From NCBI GenBank assembly GCA_958451615.1, contig CAUDQR010000011.1:16538-80537 (forward strand): 64,000 nucleotides of DNA, read 5' to 3'. Below, in pieces: positions 35,453-44,292 of the stretch (the stretch's first letter is position 1; each line of letters starts with the position of its first letter). Source of the stretch: an uncultured Collinsella sp. (GTDB lineage Bacteria; Actinomycetota; Coriobacteriia; Coriobacteriales; Coriobacteriaceae). The translations under genes were made by a program, and so were the position numbers. Under the pieces are notes generated by a model, which made no database searches, was not told the origin of the DNA, and saw only the letters and a program-made list of their open reading frames with translations.

Positions 35453-36080
35453 AGTGCTTGCCGTTGGCGGAGGCGGAGCCGTTGACGTGGTCGCGGGCGT
35501 AGACCACGCCGTGTACGATCGCCAGGCCGGCGGCGTCGGCGGCGCGGGCGCAGGTGTCCTGGAAGTCCTCGGCCTCGCGGGCGCGCAGCTGCTTGAGCAC
35601 GTAGTCGGCGACAGCCATCTTGCCGGGAGGGTTGCCGATGCCGGTGCGGATGCGGCTGAAGTCGCGACTGCCCATCTTGTCGATGATGGAACGCAGGCCG
35701 TTGTGGCCAGCATGGCCGCCGCCCACCTTAACACGTACGTCACCGGCGGGAATGTCGAGCTCGTCGTGGATGACGAGCAGCTCCTCGGCTTTGATCTTGT
35801 ACTCGCGGCAGAGCTTGGAGATGGGACCGCCCGAGGTATTCATGTACGACTGCGGCTTGACCAGCACAATCTGGCGCTTGCCGCTCTCTTCCTCGGGGTC
35901 GTTGATATTGATGAGTGCGACCTCGGCGCCGGCCTGGTTTTTCCAGTACGTGACGCCGGCCTGACGGGCCAGCTCGTCGATTGCCTTAAAGCCGGCGTTG
36001 TGGCGGGTCTCGGCATATTCCTCGCCAGGGTTGCCAAGTCCGGCAACCATGCGAATCTTGAGCGGCTGTGCAGCTGCCAT
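35451..36080 (-). CDS. pth: Peptidyl-tRNA hydrolase
   Basis: A 209-residue enzyme that releases peptides from stalled peptidyl-tRNA. The motifs are VAGLGNPGEEYAETRHNAGFKAID, with the catalytic His in RHNAGF, and HDELDIPAGDVRVKVGGGHAGHNGLRSI; SRDFSRIRTGIGNPPG is also conserved. I chose the ATG at 36080, which has GAAAGGA at the proper distance; an ATG two codons earlier would abut the ribosome site. An essential housekeeping gene. Its stop codon lies inside a hairpin repeat that probably ends transcription. Confidence 0.96.
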   Translation of the reverse strand: MAAAQPLKIRMVAGLGNPGEEYAETRHNAGFKAIDELARQAGVTYWKNQAGAEVALININDPEEESGKRQIVLVKPQSYMNTSGGPISKLCREYKIKAEELLVIHDELDIPAGDVRVKVGGGHAGHNGLRSIIDKMGSRDFSRIRTGIGNPPGKMAVADYVLKQLRAREAEDFQDTCARAADAAGLAIVHGVVYARDHVNGSASANGKH

Positions 36081-36195
36081 GTTCATCCTTTCGTTGATTT
36101 GTCGCCTGCTATGGTGAGCGACCCTGTTGCCGCTGTCAAATGGAGGGCGATTGAGGTTGTTTGGGGGGCGTTTGGACGGCCGTCGAAATCCGAGG

Positions 36196-36399
36196 TGGAC
36201 AGTTAGTTCAGATACGTATTAGTTCTGAGGACTCGAATTGCTCAATTCAATGCCGATGCGTTGTTTTGGAGCTTTAGTTAGCCCATATGACGCTGTTTTG
36301 AAGTCTATCCTGCCTTCAAATAGGGCGAATGGTATAGAGATGGCTGCAAAACAACCTAATTCAATGTGTCCATTTATACGTATTTGAACTAACTGTCCA
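36196..36399. mobile_element. 204-bp element with 24-bp terminal inverted repeats (copy A)
   Basis: The left end starts TGGACAGTTAGTTCAGATAC (36196) and the right end finishes with its complement at 36399, with one mismatch in 24 bp. The 156-base interior encodes nothing and is AT-richer than the flanks. A second element with the same ends lies at 37724-37926. The size and structure fit a MITE, but the interiors of the two copies are not obviously related. Mobility is inferred. Confidence 0.6.
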
Positions 36400-36432
36400 G
36401 CCCTGTTCGATGGCGCACGGGTGATTCGCCGT

Positions 36433-37560
36433 TTAGACCGGTGCAAGGCCGATTCCGGCCCGCAGAGCGTTGAGCCAAGCGGCCTGACGCTTGCGATAGC
36501 CCTTGATGCGATATCGGAATCGGACTCCCGCGAGTCGATGCATCGTTTGGGCGAAGGCTTCGAGTGCAACAAGGTCTTTCATTTGGTCGCGATTGATAAC
36601 TAGGACGTGGATGCCCATTGCCTTGAGGCCATTATTTCGATTGCCATCGTGGATGCGAGCGTTTTGAAGCTCATGCCCAATTCCGTTGTATTCGTTGTCG
36701 ACGCCGGCTGCCGGGCAATACAGGTCGCAGATGGCGTAAGGGATGCCGGAGGACATGTTGACCGCAAGAGTGTCGAAGTCGATTCGATAGTTGAGTAGCA
36801 AGCCTCCCATGGGTAGACTGCAACACCCGAAACCGCCAAAGCGCATGGGTGCCCCGAGAACAGCAAACATTAGGGATTCGGCTGGGGATGCGGATCCAGC
36901 CCGGGCGAGTTTGACTGCCGTGCGAAACGAGGCGTATGAGCTACTTTTGGCGAAGCGTGCGACCGCCTCGAGCTCTTCGATGGTCGTGGCGGGCTCGCAT
37001 TTGTAGTGCGCCTGTTCATAGCGGGTTTCGTTCTGCTGTTCGGCTGCCGACTGGCCGCCCAGGCAATCAAGATCACCCGTCACTGCGCAGCCATCGCCCT
37101 TGGGCCAGATGTCGTCATGGGCAATGGGGTATGTTGCCCCGGGAGGAAGGGAATAGGTTCCGAGCAGTTCCATGAGAAGCATCAAGGTTTTGGCGACTGA
37201 TTCATTTTTGGAACAAAGCATGGCTGTCACGGCAGGAGACGTTGCGTAGATGTCGGCCTCGACGTGCATAATTGCACCTTCAGGAAGCGGAGCGGAGAGA
37301 ATATGCTGAAGAAGTCGCTTATCGGGGCGTCTGTTGTCTTCGTCTGAAACGAGAAGATCGAGCAGTTCGGAATCATCTTCATTCCAGGCGTCGAGTATCG
37401 AAAGTGCGCCAAAGTCTATCGCGTCATTATTGGGAATGCAGCTAGCCAAGGCCGGTGCTTGCTGTTCACTATCAACGGAGTCCCAGGGTAGGACAGAGTA
37501 CGCCCGTCGTGCGCGACGAATTGCGCGGAGGGCGGAGAAATGTGAAATCACGGTCGTCAT
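36433..37560 (-). CDS. Hypothetical protein with a possible DUF559/PD-(D/E)XK-like nuclease-fold C-terminus
   Basis: A 375-residue protein. The N-terminal 200 residues are unfamiliar. The C-terminal part has ICDLYCPAAGVDNEYNGIGHE, then R and D residues (ARIHDGNRNNGLKAMGIHVLVINRDQM) and a basic helix (FRYRIKGYRKRQAAW). An acidic residue after a hydrophobic strand, a later Glu, and GIxVLxI followed by Arg-rich helices resemble DUF559/Vsr-like folds, but the second acidic motif is not clean and catalysis is unproven. ATG 37560 has no clear ribosome site. The gene is flanked by the two inverted-repeat elements, and its lower GC content suggests recent acquisition. Confidence 0.65.
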   Translation of the reverse strand: MTTVISHFSALRAIRRARRAYSVLPWDSVDSEQQAPALASCIPNNDAIDFGALSILDAWNEDDSELLDLLVSDEDNRRPDKRLLQHILSAPLPEGAIMHVEADIYATSPAVTAMLCSKNESVAKTLMLLMELLGTYSLPPGATYPIAHDDIWPKGDGCAVTGDLDCLGGQSAAEQQNETRYEQAHYKCEPATTIEELEAVARFAKSSSYASFRTAVKLARAGSASPAESLMFAVLGAPMRFGGFGCCSLPMGGLLLNYRIDFDTLAVNMSSGIPYAICDLYCPAAGVDNEYNGIGHELQNARIHDGNRNNGLKAMGIHVLVINRDQMKDLVALEAFAQTMHRLAGVRFRYRIKGYRKRQAAWLNALRAGIGLAPV

Positions 37561-37723
37561 AGCTATAACGTACTAAGTTGGCAGCAGAATGCGACCGCCG
37601 TACCGTTCTTTTCGCCCAGCGGGGCGCTGCGCGCCACGAACGGCTGGGTGTTATGAGATCGATGGAATCGGTTGAGGGGATTGCAGGAAATTGAGCTCTG
37701 CTGCGAAGGTTGACGATAGCTAC

Positions 37724-37926
37724 TGGACAGTTAGTTCAGATACGTATAAGGCGGCGGGCGTTCGAGGCGTTTCTAAGGGCCTTTGAGGGCGATTTGAGGG
37801 TAAATATGCGGCGGTCGTGCTCGAAAACGATGAGCTTTGGGCGGCATGGCATCCGCTGGGGAGCTCAGAAGGCTCCGAACGGCCCTTTGGAGCTTTAAAA
37901 AAATACGTATCTGAACTAACTGTCCA
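37724..37926. mobile_element. 203-bp element with 24-bp terminal inverted repeats (copy B)
   Basis: The ends are exact: TGGACAGTTAGTTCAGATAC... at 37724 and its reverse complement ending at 37926, 24 of 24 bp paired. The length is one base shorter than copy A. The interior is GC-rich, unlike copy A, sharing only short words such as TTTGGAGCTTTA. It lies on the upstream side of the hypothetical gene, with copy A on the downstream side. The rest of 37561-38012 holds the prs terminator and no gene. Confidence 0.6.
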
Positions 37927-37947
37927 TGGAAGGTTGGCGAGGGATAG

Positions 37948-37979
37948 AAAAAGGGTCGGAAGCAAGCTTCCGACCCTTT
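37948..37979 (-). terminator. Terminator of prs (minus strand)
   Basis: A 14-bp perfect stem AAAGGGTCGGAAGC/GCTTCCGACCCTTT; on the minus strand it is followed by TTCTATC. It lies 34 bases beyond the prs stop. Confidence 0.88.
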
Positions 37980-38012
37980 AAAAGCATCAAAGATGATGCG
38001 ATGCGCGTTGGA

Positions 38013-38999
38013 TTACAGCGCGAAGTCGCCGCCGACGAGCGTGGAGACGGGCTCCTCGTGGTAAACGGCGGAGATGGCCTGAGCGAACTCCTCGGCGACC
38101 GAGATGGTCTTGATCTTGCCGCCGACCTCGACGGGAATGGCGTCGGTGACGACGCACTCGACGATCGGGGCGTCGTTCAGGCGCTCGATGGCCGGACCGG
38201 AGAAGATGCCGTGGGTGGCGCACACGTAGATGTCGCCAGCGCCCATAGCCTTGAGCTCCTTGACGTTGGCGCACAGGGTGCCAGCGGTGTCGATCATGTC
38301 GTCGTTGATGATGCAGGTCTTGCCCTTGATGTCACCGATGATGCCCATGACCTCGGCGGCGTTGTGGCGCGGACGGCCCTTGTGGGCGATGGCCAGGTCG
38401 CAGCCGAGCATGTCGGAGAGCTTCTTGGCGGCCTTGGCACGACCCACGTCGGGGGAGACGACAACCAGGTTGTCGGTGTCGAAGTGCATGTCGTTGTAGT
38501 ACTGGCCAAACAGCGGCAGTGCGGACAGGTGGTTAACCGGGATATCGAAGAAGCCCTGGATCTGGCCCTGGTGCAGGTCGAGGGTGATGATGCGGTTGAC
38601 GCCGGCGCGCTCGAGCAGGTTGGCGACGAGGCGGGCGGTGATGGGCTCGCGCGGGCCGGCCTTGCGGTCCTGGCGGGCATAGCCGTAGTGGGTGATAACG
38701 GCGGTGATGGAGCGGGCGGATGCACGCTTGGCAGCGTCGGTGGCGATGAGCAGCTCCATGAGCATGTCGTTGACGTTGCCGCCGGCCACGGACTGAATCA
38801 GGAAGACGTCGGCGCCGCGGACAGTCTCGTCGTAGCGGGCGTAAATCTCACCATTGGCGAACTGCTTTAGCGTAAGGCCCGAAAGCTCGACCCCAAGGTA
38901 CTCAGCGATCTTCTGAGCGAGGGGACGGTTGGAGGAACCGGAATACACGCGGATGGACTTGCGCATATTCTCCGACTTCTCGGGATCATTAATCGGCAT
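38013..38999 (-). CDS. prs: Ribose-phosphate pyrophosphokinase
   Basis: Makes PRPP from ribose 5-phosphate and ATP, the substrate shared by purine (purF here) and pyrimidine synthesis. 328 residues. The motifs are RVYSGSSNRPLAQKIAEYLG, FANGEIYARYDETVRGADVFLIQS, HYGYARQDRKAGPREPITARLVANLL, ITLDLHQGQIQGFFDIPVNHL, the PRPP-loop region INDDMIDTAGTLC and VVSPDVGRAKAAK. AAAGGAG precedes ATG 38999, which gives about ten residues more at the N-terminus than usual. A terminator separates it from glmU upstream, so it has its own promoter in 39000-39141. Confidence 0.96.
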   Translation of the reverse strand: MPINDPEKSENMRKSIRVYSGSSNRPLAQKIAEYLGVELSGLTLKQFANGEIYARYDETVRGADVFLIQSVAGGNVNDMLMELLIATDAAKRASARSITAVITHYGYARQDRKAGPREPITARLVANLLERAGVNRIITLDLHQGQIQGFFDIPVNHLSALPLFGQYYNDMHFDTDNLVVVSPDVGRAKAAKKLSDMLGCDLAIAHKGRPRHNAAEVMGIIGDIKGKTCIINDDMIDTAGTLCANVKELKAMGAGDIYVCATHGIFSGPAIERLNDAPIVECVVTDAIPVEVGGKIKTISVAEEFAQAISAVYHEEPVSTLVGGDFAL

Positions 39000-39141
39000 T
39001 ACCCTTCTCCTTTATACATCGAATGCCATATAGATGCCTTGTTGCATTGTAACCGCGCGACGGGGTCAATCGAGTCTTGATAACGTCTTTACCGTCAACG
39101 GACACGAACCGACCACTCTCCGGCCGCGCAGGTCAGCATAG

Positions 39142-39175
39142 AAAAAGGAGCTGTCCCCATGGAACAGCTCCTTTT
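39142..39175 (-). terminator. Terminator of glmU (minus strand)
   Basis: AAAAGGAGCTGT (39143-39154) pairs with ACAGCTCCTTTT (39164-39175); the minus strand then reads TTTTTCTA. It lies 15 bases past the glmU stop. Confidence 0.88.
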
Positions 39176-39190
39176 GTGCTTGGTAAAACG

Positions 39191-40603
39191 TTATACCTCG
39201 TCGTCCTCGTGCAGGCGGCGGCGGTAATCGGCGGCCCAGCTCTCAATATTTACCTGACGGGCGCGGCCCAGACCGAGTGCGTCGGCCGGGACCGGCTCGG
39301 TGATGACGGAGCCGGCGGCCACGAGTGCACCGTCGCCGATCTGGGCGGGTGCGACCATCATGGTGTCGGAACCGATGAAGGCATCCTTGCCGATGACGGT
39401 CTTGTGCTTGTGGACGCCGTCGTAGTTGCAGGTGATGGAGCCCGCGCCCACGTTGACGCCGGAGCCCATGGTGGTGTCGCCGATGTAGGACAGGTGCGGC
39501 ACCTTGGAACCCTCGCCGATCGTGGACTTCTTGATCTCCACGTGCGTGCCGGCCTTGGATCCGTCGAGCATGTGGGTGCCCGGGCGCAGGTAGGCGCGCG
39601 GGCCGCAGTCGACGCCATTCTCGATGACGGCCTCGATGGCGATGGTCTCATCGATGGTGCAGCCGCTGCCGACGGTGGTGTCGGTGAGGCGGCTGTTGGG
39701 GCCGAGCTGGCACTCCTCGCCCACGGTGACGTGGCCGATCAGGTGCGTCTGCGGCCACACGACGGTGTCGCGGCCGATGGTGGCGTCGGGGCCGATCCAA
39801 GCCTGCGTGGGGTCGATGAACGTGACGCCCTCGGCCATCCAGTGCTCGTTGATGCGGTCGCGCGCGATGGCGGTAAGCTGCGCGAGCTGGATGCGGCTGT
39901 TGACGCCCAGGCCGTCGCGGTAGTCGTCGCAGTGGAAGATGGAGACTGCCTGGCCGTGACCCTTGAGGATTTCGAGCATGTCGGGCAGGTAGTACTCGGA
40001 CTGCGCGTTGTCGTTGCCGATCTCGTTAATGTGGGCGGCGAGCTGCGCGCCGTCGAAGGCGTAGCAGCCGGCGTTGCACTCGAGTAGCTCGGCGGCCTGC
40101 TCGGGCGTGCAGTCCTTCTGCTCGATGATGCGCTCGATCTGACCATCGGCGCCCAGCTTGATGCGGCCGTAGCCAAAAGGATCGGGCGGGGTCATGGTCA
40201 TGACGGTGCAGGCGAGCTCGCCGGTGGCGACGGTCTGTGCGAACTTGGCGACGGTGTCGGCGGTGATGAGCGGCAGGTCGCCGTTGAGCACGACGACGGG
40301 GCCTTGCGTGATGCCGCAGGCCTCGAGCGCGACCTTTACGGCGTGGCCGGTGCCCAGGCGCTCGGTCTGCTCGACGCACTCGACCTTGGTGGCGCTGTTG
40401 GCGTAGGCGCCGTCGATGAGGGCGCGCATCTCGTCGGCGTGGCTGCCGATGACGACAACGACGCGGCTGCAGCCGGCCTTGATGGTAGCGTCGACGATCC
40501 ACTGGACCATGGGCTTACCCAGGATCTTGTGCGAAACCTTGCAGTGGTTCGACTTCATGCGGGTGCCCTCGCCGGCAGCGAGGATAATTGCGGTTGCGTC
40601 CAT
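39191..40603 (-). CDS. glmU: Bifunctional UDP-N-acetylglucosamine pyrophosphorylase / glucosamine-1-phosphate acetyltransferase
   Basis: Produces UDP-GlcNAc for peptidoglycan. A 470-residue chain: the N-terminal uridyltransferase has LAAGEGTRMKS, KVSHKILGKPMVQW and VVLNGDLPLI; the C-terminal left-handed beta helix has hexapeptide repeats and the acetyltransferase region THVEIKKSTIGEGSKVPHLSYIGDTTMG, then NVGAGSITCNYDGVHKHKTVIG. I chose the ATG at 40603, preceded by ACAGGAGATCAC. The frame runs 70 codons further upstream but without a start signal. Confidence 0.96.
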   Translation of the reverse strand: MDATAIILAAGEGTRMKSNHCKVSHKILGKPMVQWIVDATIKAGCSRVVVVIGSHADEMRALIDGAYANSATKVECVEQTERLGTGHAVKVALEACGITQGPVVVLNGDLPLITADTVAKFAQTVATGELACTVMTMTPPDPFGYGRIKLGADGQIERIIEQKDCTPEQAAELLECNAGCYAFDGAQLAAHINEIGNDNAQSEYYLPDMLEILKGHGQAVSIFHCDDYRDGLGVNSRIQLAQLTAIARDRINEHWMAEGVTFIDPTQAWIGPDATIGRDTVVWPQTHLIGHVTVGEECQLGPNSRLTDTTVGSGCTIDETIAIEAVIENGVDCGPRAYLRPGTHMLDGSKAGTHVEIKKSTIGEGSKVPHLSYIGDTTMGSGVNVGAGSITCNYDGVHKHKTVIGKDAFIGSDTMMVAPAQIGDGALVAAGSVITEPVPADALGLGRARQVNIESWAADYRRRLHEDDEV

Positions 40604-40796
40604 GTGATCTCCTGTTACGTTATAGAGACGTGTGTTTGGAAACGATACACGGCGCAATATGATACCGCAGGCATATGACGAGCGCGTAACGATTGGTTTG
40701 CGGCGGTTGAGGCTTGCGCCGCCGGCGTGGCGTTTGCACTGCGTGCGTGCGGCGTTGGCGGTGCTGCGGAGCTGTTGTTTGAGCGAGGGAACGGGG

Positions 40797-41690
40797 GTGC
40801 CCGTGGATAACATACGAGAGGAGTTTGGCGGCGGGCCCGTCGCGGCATTCTCGATGTCGCATCCGGCTGTGCCGGCACTCTATATAGTGCTGACGCTGGG
40901 GCTCACTATGTTCTCGATGCAGCCGGTACTGATCGCGCTGTCGCTCGCAGGCGGGCTGGCGTATGGATTTGCGACGCGTGGGGCTGCCCGCACGCTGGGC
41001 GCGCTCCGCTGGCAGCTGCCGGTGATTTTGATCGTCGCGCTGCTCAATCCGCTGTTTAGCGCCTCGGGTTCGACGGAGCTGTTCCGTATTGGCATGCGCG
41101 CGGTGTATCTGGAGAGCATGGTATACGGCCTGTGCATGGGCGGGCTGTTTGTGGCGAGCGTGTTGTGGTTTGAGGCGGCGGCATCGATGCTCGAATACGA
41201 CAAGGTACTCGCGCTGCTGGGCAATGCCGCGCCGGTGATTGCGCTCATGATCTCGATGTGCATGAGGCTTATCCCGCAGTTTTTGCGCCGCGGTCGTACG
41301 GTGCTGGCGGTGCAGGATGCGATTGATGTGCCGGGCAGCGCGCCGGCCGACCCCGTGCGTTCGCGTTTGCGGGCATCGAGTGTGTTGATGGGCTGGGGCA
41401 TGGAAGATTCGCTGGAGCGCGCGGACGCGATGCGCTCGCGCGGGTGGGGTGCCGCGACGCGTCGTACGACGTATGCGCGGTATCGACTGGGGCGCAGCGA
41501 CGTTGCCGCGCTGGCTGGGCTTGCGGTGTTTGGTGCCGCCGCGGTGGCGGTGGCATGGACCGCGACAACGCAGTATTCGTTTTATCCGCAGCTCTCGGTG
41601 CCGGCGCCGTGGCGGGGCTATGTCGTGTACGCTGCCTGGATGATGCTGCCTTGCGCGTCGCACGCGATTGATGAGAAGAGGTTTGGCTGA
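40797..41690 (+). CDS. ECF transporter transmembrane component T
   Basis: A 297-residue membrane scaffold that couples the ATPases to the substrate-binding S component. It has several spans, and the cytoplasmic coupling helices are visible as LERADAMRSRGWG (the Ala-Arg-Gly type motif of EcfT) after VLMGWGMEDS. I placed the start at GTG 40797, six bases after GAGGGA; upstream in-frame codons reach 40632 but encode Arg/Cys-rich, non-membrane residues. GTG 40803 and ATG 40854 are possible. Its TGA overlaps the ATG of the ATPase gene by one base. Confidence 0.85.
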   Translation: MPVDNIREEFGGGPVAAFSMSHPAVPALYIVLTLGLTMFSMQPVLIALSLAGGLAYGFATRGAARTLGALRWQLPVILIVALLNPLFSASGSTELFRIGMRAVYLESMVYGLCMGGLFVASVLWFEAAASMLEYDKVLALLGNAAPVIALMISMCMRLIPQFLRRGRTVLAVQDAIDVPGSAPADPVRSRLRASSVLMGWGMEDSLERADAMRSRGWGAATRRTTYARYRLGRSDVAALAGLAVFGAAAVAVAWTATTQYSFYPQLSVPAPWRGYVVYAAWMMLPCASHAIDEKRFG

Positions 41691-43333
41691 TGGCTCGGTT
41701 GGATAGGGGCCCGGTGTCGGGCGCGGCGTGCGGCCCGGATATTCCGGCGATTGAGGTGCAGGGCCTTAGTTTTGCCTATCCCGGGGCCGAGGCACCGGTG
41801 CTCGAGGGGCTTGATTGGCGTGTTCCCCAAGGTGCATTTGCGCTGCTTGTTGGCGGTACCGGTTCGGGCAAGTCGACGCTGCTGTCGCTGCTCAAGCCCG
41901 AGATCGCGCCGGCGGGCGAGCGCACTGGTGATGCGCGCGTGCTGGGCGAGAACGTTGCCGACATGGACGTGCGGGCATCGGCGGAGCGCGTGGGCTATGT
42001 GTTCCAGGATCCCGAGAACCAGATCGTGTGCGAAACCGTGTGGCACGAGATGGCGTTTGGCCTGGAAAACTTGGGGCTAGCACGTGATGAGATGCGCCGT
42101 CGCGTAGCTGAGACCAGCTATTTCTTTGGTCTGGAGGACTGGCTTCATCGCGATACCGATACGCTTTCGGGCGGCCGCAAGCAGCTGCTGTCGCTTGCCG
42201 CCGTCCTGGCGCTGCGTCCGCGTGTGCTGCTACTCGACGAGCCCACGTCTCAGCTCGATCCCGTTGCCGAGAAGAATTTTCTGCACGCGCTGTTTCGCGT
42301 GAACCGTGAGTTGGGCTGCACGGTTGTTGTGGCTACGCATCAACCGCGTCCAATGCTCGAGTATGCGACGTGTGCGTACCGGATTGAGGACGGTCGCGTG
42401 CGCGAGGTGGCGGATATGGCTTCTTTGGGACGCCGAGAATCGTTGTTTTCCGACGACATGTTGGGGTGGGGTGCCGTCCGATGTGCAAAAAACGGAGTAT
42501 TCAGCAGGCGTGAGGACAATTTGGGCTCTCTGGAGCCGCCCGGGGACGTATCGAGCGCGAAAAAAAGTTCGGAATTGGACAAATCGTCCGAATTTGTGGC
42601 GCAAACGTCGCTCGAGAACGGCTCGGAAGCCTTCCCGCGCACGGATGGGAGCAGAATACTCCAAAAAATGCACGGCGGGTCGGCTACCACCCTGGCAGGG
42701 AGCTGGTTTCGCTACGATCGCGCGGGCGGTTGGGTGCTGCGCGGGCTCGACGTGGCGTTTTCGGCCGGTGCGGTGCATGCGGTCGTGGGCGGCAACGGAT
42801 GCGGTAAGTCGACGATGCTCTCGGTGCTGGCGAAGACCGCCAAGCTGCAGCGCGGCCGCATGGTGCGCGGAGCGGCCTCGGCGGCGCTGCTGCCTCAGAA
42901 CCCCAAAGCATTGCTGGTTGCCGAGACGGTTCACGATGAGCTGATGGAATGGGCCTCGACCTGCGGATATGACGAGAACTTGGCGCGGGAGCGTGCGGCG
43001 AGCTTGGGGCTGTCGGGTCTGGATGGGCGCCACCCCTACGATCTTTCGGGCGGACAGCGCCAACTGCTTGCGTTGGCAAAGCTACTGCTAATCGGCCCCG
43101 AACTGCTATTGCTCGATGAGCCCACCAAGGGTCTGGACCTGGCCAGCCGCCGCATTATCGCCCGCGCCCTGCGCGACCATGCGCGGGCTGGCGGCACCGT
43201 CATCATGGCAACGCACGACCTGGATTTTGCCGAGCAGGTAGCCGACGACATCGCCATGATGTTTGATGGCGAGATCGCCTGCATGGAGCCGCCGACCGAC
43301 TTCTTTGCCGACAACGTGTTTTATAGGGCGTGA
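41690..43333 (+). CDS. ECF transporter ATPase with two fused ATP-binding domains
   Basis: 547 residues containing two complete ABC domains. First: GGTGSGKSTLL, LSGGRKQLL, LLLDEPTSQLDP. Second: GGNGCGKSTML, LSGGQRQLLALAKLLL, LLLDEPTKGLDL. This corresponds to EcfA and EcfA' joined in one chain. The linker (about residues 238-334) is Ser/Lys/Glu-rich, differs from the rest in codon use and is longer than needed. It is coupled to the T gene by a TGATG overlap, and the S gene starts five bases after its stop, so one operon encodes a whole dedicated ECF importer. Confidence 0.93.
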   Translation: MARLDRGPVSGAACGPDIPAIEVQGLSFAYPGAEAPVLEGLDWRVPQGAFALLVGGTGSGKSTLLSLLKPEIAPAGERTGDARVLGENVADMDVRASAERVGYVFQDPENQIVCETVWHEMAFGLENLGLARDEMRRRVAETSYFFGLEDWLHRDTDTLSGGRKQLLSLAAVLALRPRVLLLDEPTSQLDPVAEKNFLHALFRVNRELGCTVVVATHQPRPMLEYATCAYRIEDGRVREVADMASLGRRESLFSDDMLGWGAVRCAKNGVFSRREDNLGSLEPPGDVSSAKKSSELDKSSEFVAQTSLENGSEAFPRTDGSRILQKMHGGSATTLAGSWFRYDRAGGWVLRGLDVAFSAGAVHAVVGGNGCGKSTMLSVLAKTAKLQRGRMVRGAASAALLPQNPKALLVAETVHDELMEWASTCGYDENLARERAASLGLSGLDGRHPYDLSGGQRQLLALAKLLLIGPELLLLDEPTKGLDLASRRIIARALRDHARAGGTVIMATHDLDFAEQVADDIAMMFDGEIACMEPPTDFFADNVFYRA

Positions 43334-43337
43334 TGGG

Positions 43338-44051
43338 ATGGCGGATTATCGCATCGTGCGCCTACTCGCAAAACTGGAGATACCGCTGCTGCTGGCGGTG
43401 CCAGCCGTGATGGCTGCGGCGTTGCTGGCGGGCGTTGAACAGGCGGCACTTGCCATGCTTGTCGTGGTGGCGCTGGTGCTCGCGCTGTTCTTTGCGGGCT
43501 ACGAGGCGTCGCGCCCGGGCTTACGCCAGATTATGCCAACGCTGGTTCTGGCGGCGTTGGCTGCGGCGGGGCGCATTCTGTTTGGCCCCATTCCCGACTT
43601 TAAACCGGTGAGTGCCATCGCCATTATTGCGGGGGCGACGCTTGGTCGCCGCAATGGTTTTATGGTTGGCGCGTTGGCGGCGCTGACCAGCAATTTCTTT
43701 TTTGGACAGGGCATGTGGACGCCGTGGCAGATGTATGCCTGGGGCCTGGTTGGCTATGTTGGCGGCGCGCTGGCGCATGCGGGTGCGTTCGACCGCGCCG
43801 ACGGCACCGTGCGTATGCCGGCGCTGCTGACCTACGGCTTTGCTTCGGGTTTGCTGTACGGCGTTGTGATCAACGCCTACGACATTATCGGTTTTGTTCA
43901 ACCGCTCACGTGGGCGGGTGCCATGGCGCGTCTTGCCACCGCCGTACCGTTCGATATCACGCACGGCCTTGCGACCTGCGTGTTTTTGGTCGCCCTGTAC
44001 AAGCCTTGGTGTCGCCGCATCAACCGAGTCGTCGTGAAGTACGGACTGTAG
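43338..44051 (+). CDS. ECF transporter S component (substrate unknown)
   Basis: A 237-residue membrane protein with about six spans. The region FGPIPDFKPVSAIAIIAGATLGRRNGFMVGALAALTSNFFFGQGMWTPWQMYAWGLVGYVGG is typical of ECF S components, with the loop and aromatic residues that line the vitamin pocket. The Ala-rich first helix region is where S components contact EcfT. The start is ATG 43338, with only a weak GGGCGTGATGGG upstream. The substrate could be a vitamin or cobalamin-type compound; nothing in the neighbourhood decides it. Confidence 0.87.
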   Translation: MADYRIVRLLAKLEIPLLLAVPAVMAAALLAGVEQAALAMLVVVALVLALFFAGYEASRPGLRQIMPTLVLAALAAAGRILFGPIPDFKPVSAIAIIAGATLGRRNGFMVGALAALTSNFFFGQGMWTPWQMYAWGLVGYVGGALAHAGAFDRADGTVRMPALLTYGFASGLLYGVVINAYDIIGFVQPLTWAGAMARLATAVPFDITHGLATCVFLVALYKPWCRRINRVVVKYGL

Positions 44052-44098
44052 GGCTGGTTGCGCCGGGGCGGGAATCAATACTGCCGAAGTGCCATTTT

Positions 44099-44250
44099 AA
44101 AACTATGCCGGTTTACGGGGCCAGATTGGCACAAGCAGACCATGCCGGCTATTTTTGAAATAGAGCAAGCCGTTTACCTGCGGTTTTATTATTTCGGAAT
44201 TGCGTATGGTTGGGGGTTCGCGATTTAGCCCCGTAAACTGGCATAGTTTT
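44099..44250. repeat. 152-bp element with 23-bp inverted ends
   Basis: AAAACTATGCCGGTTTACGG at 44099 and its complement at 44228-44250 differ at one position. The interior has no open frame and includes a short repeat of the GTTTACCTGCGGTTTTA word. It has the same general shape as the elements at 36.2 and 37.7 kb but different ends. Confidence 0.6.
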
Positions 44251-44292
44251 GGAATGGCCGGCTGATATGACGGGCGTCGTGACCCTCAAGAG

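Noticed and set aside
39077..40087. Long plus-strand open frame opposite glmU
   Set aside because: It is a low-information shadow frame of a clear glmU on the other strand, rich in Val/Ala/Gly/Asp, with no ribosome site.
40632..40796. N-terminal extension of the EcfT gene
   Set aside because: The encoded Arg/Cys-rich stretch is not membrane-like and has no ribosome site; GAGGGA supports GTG 40797.
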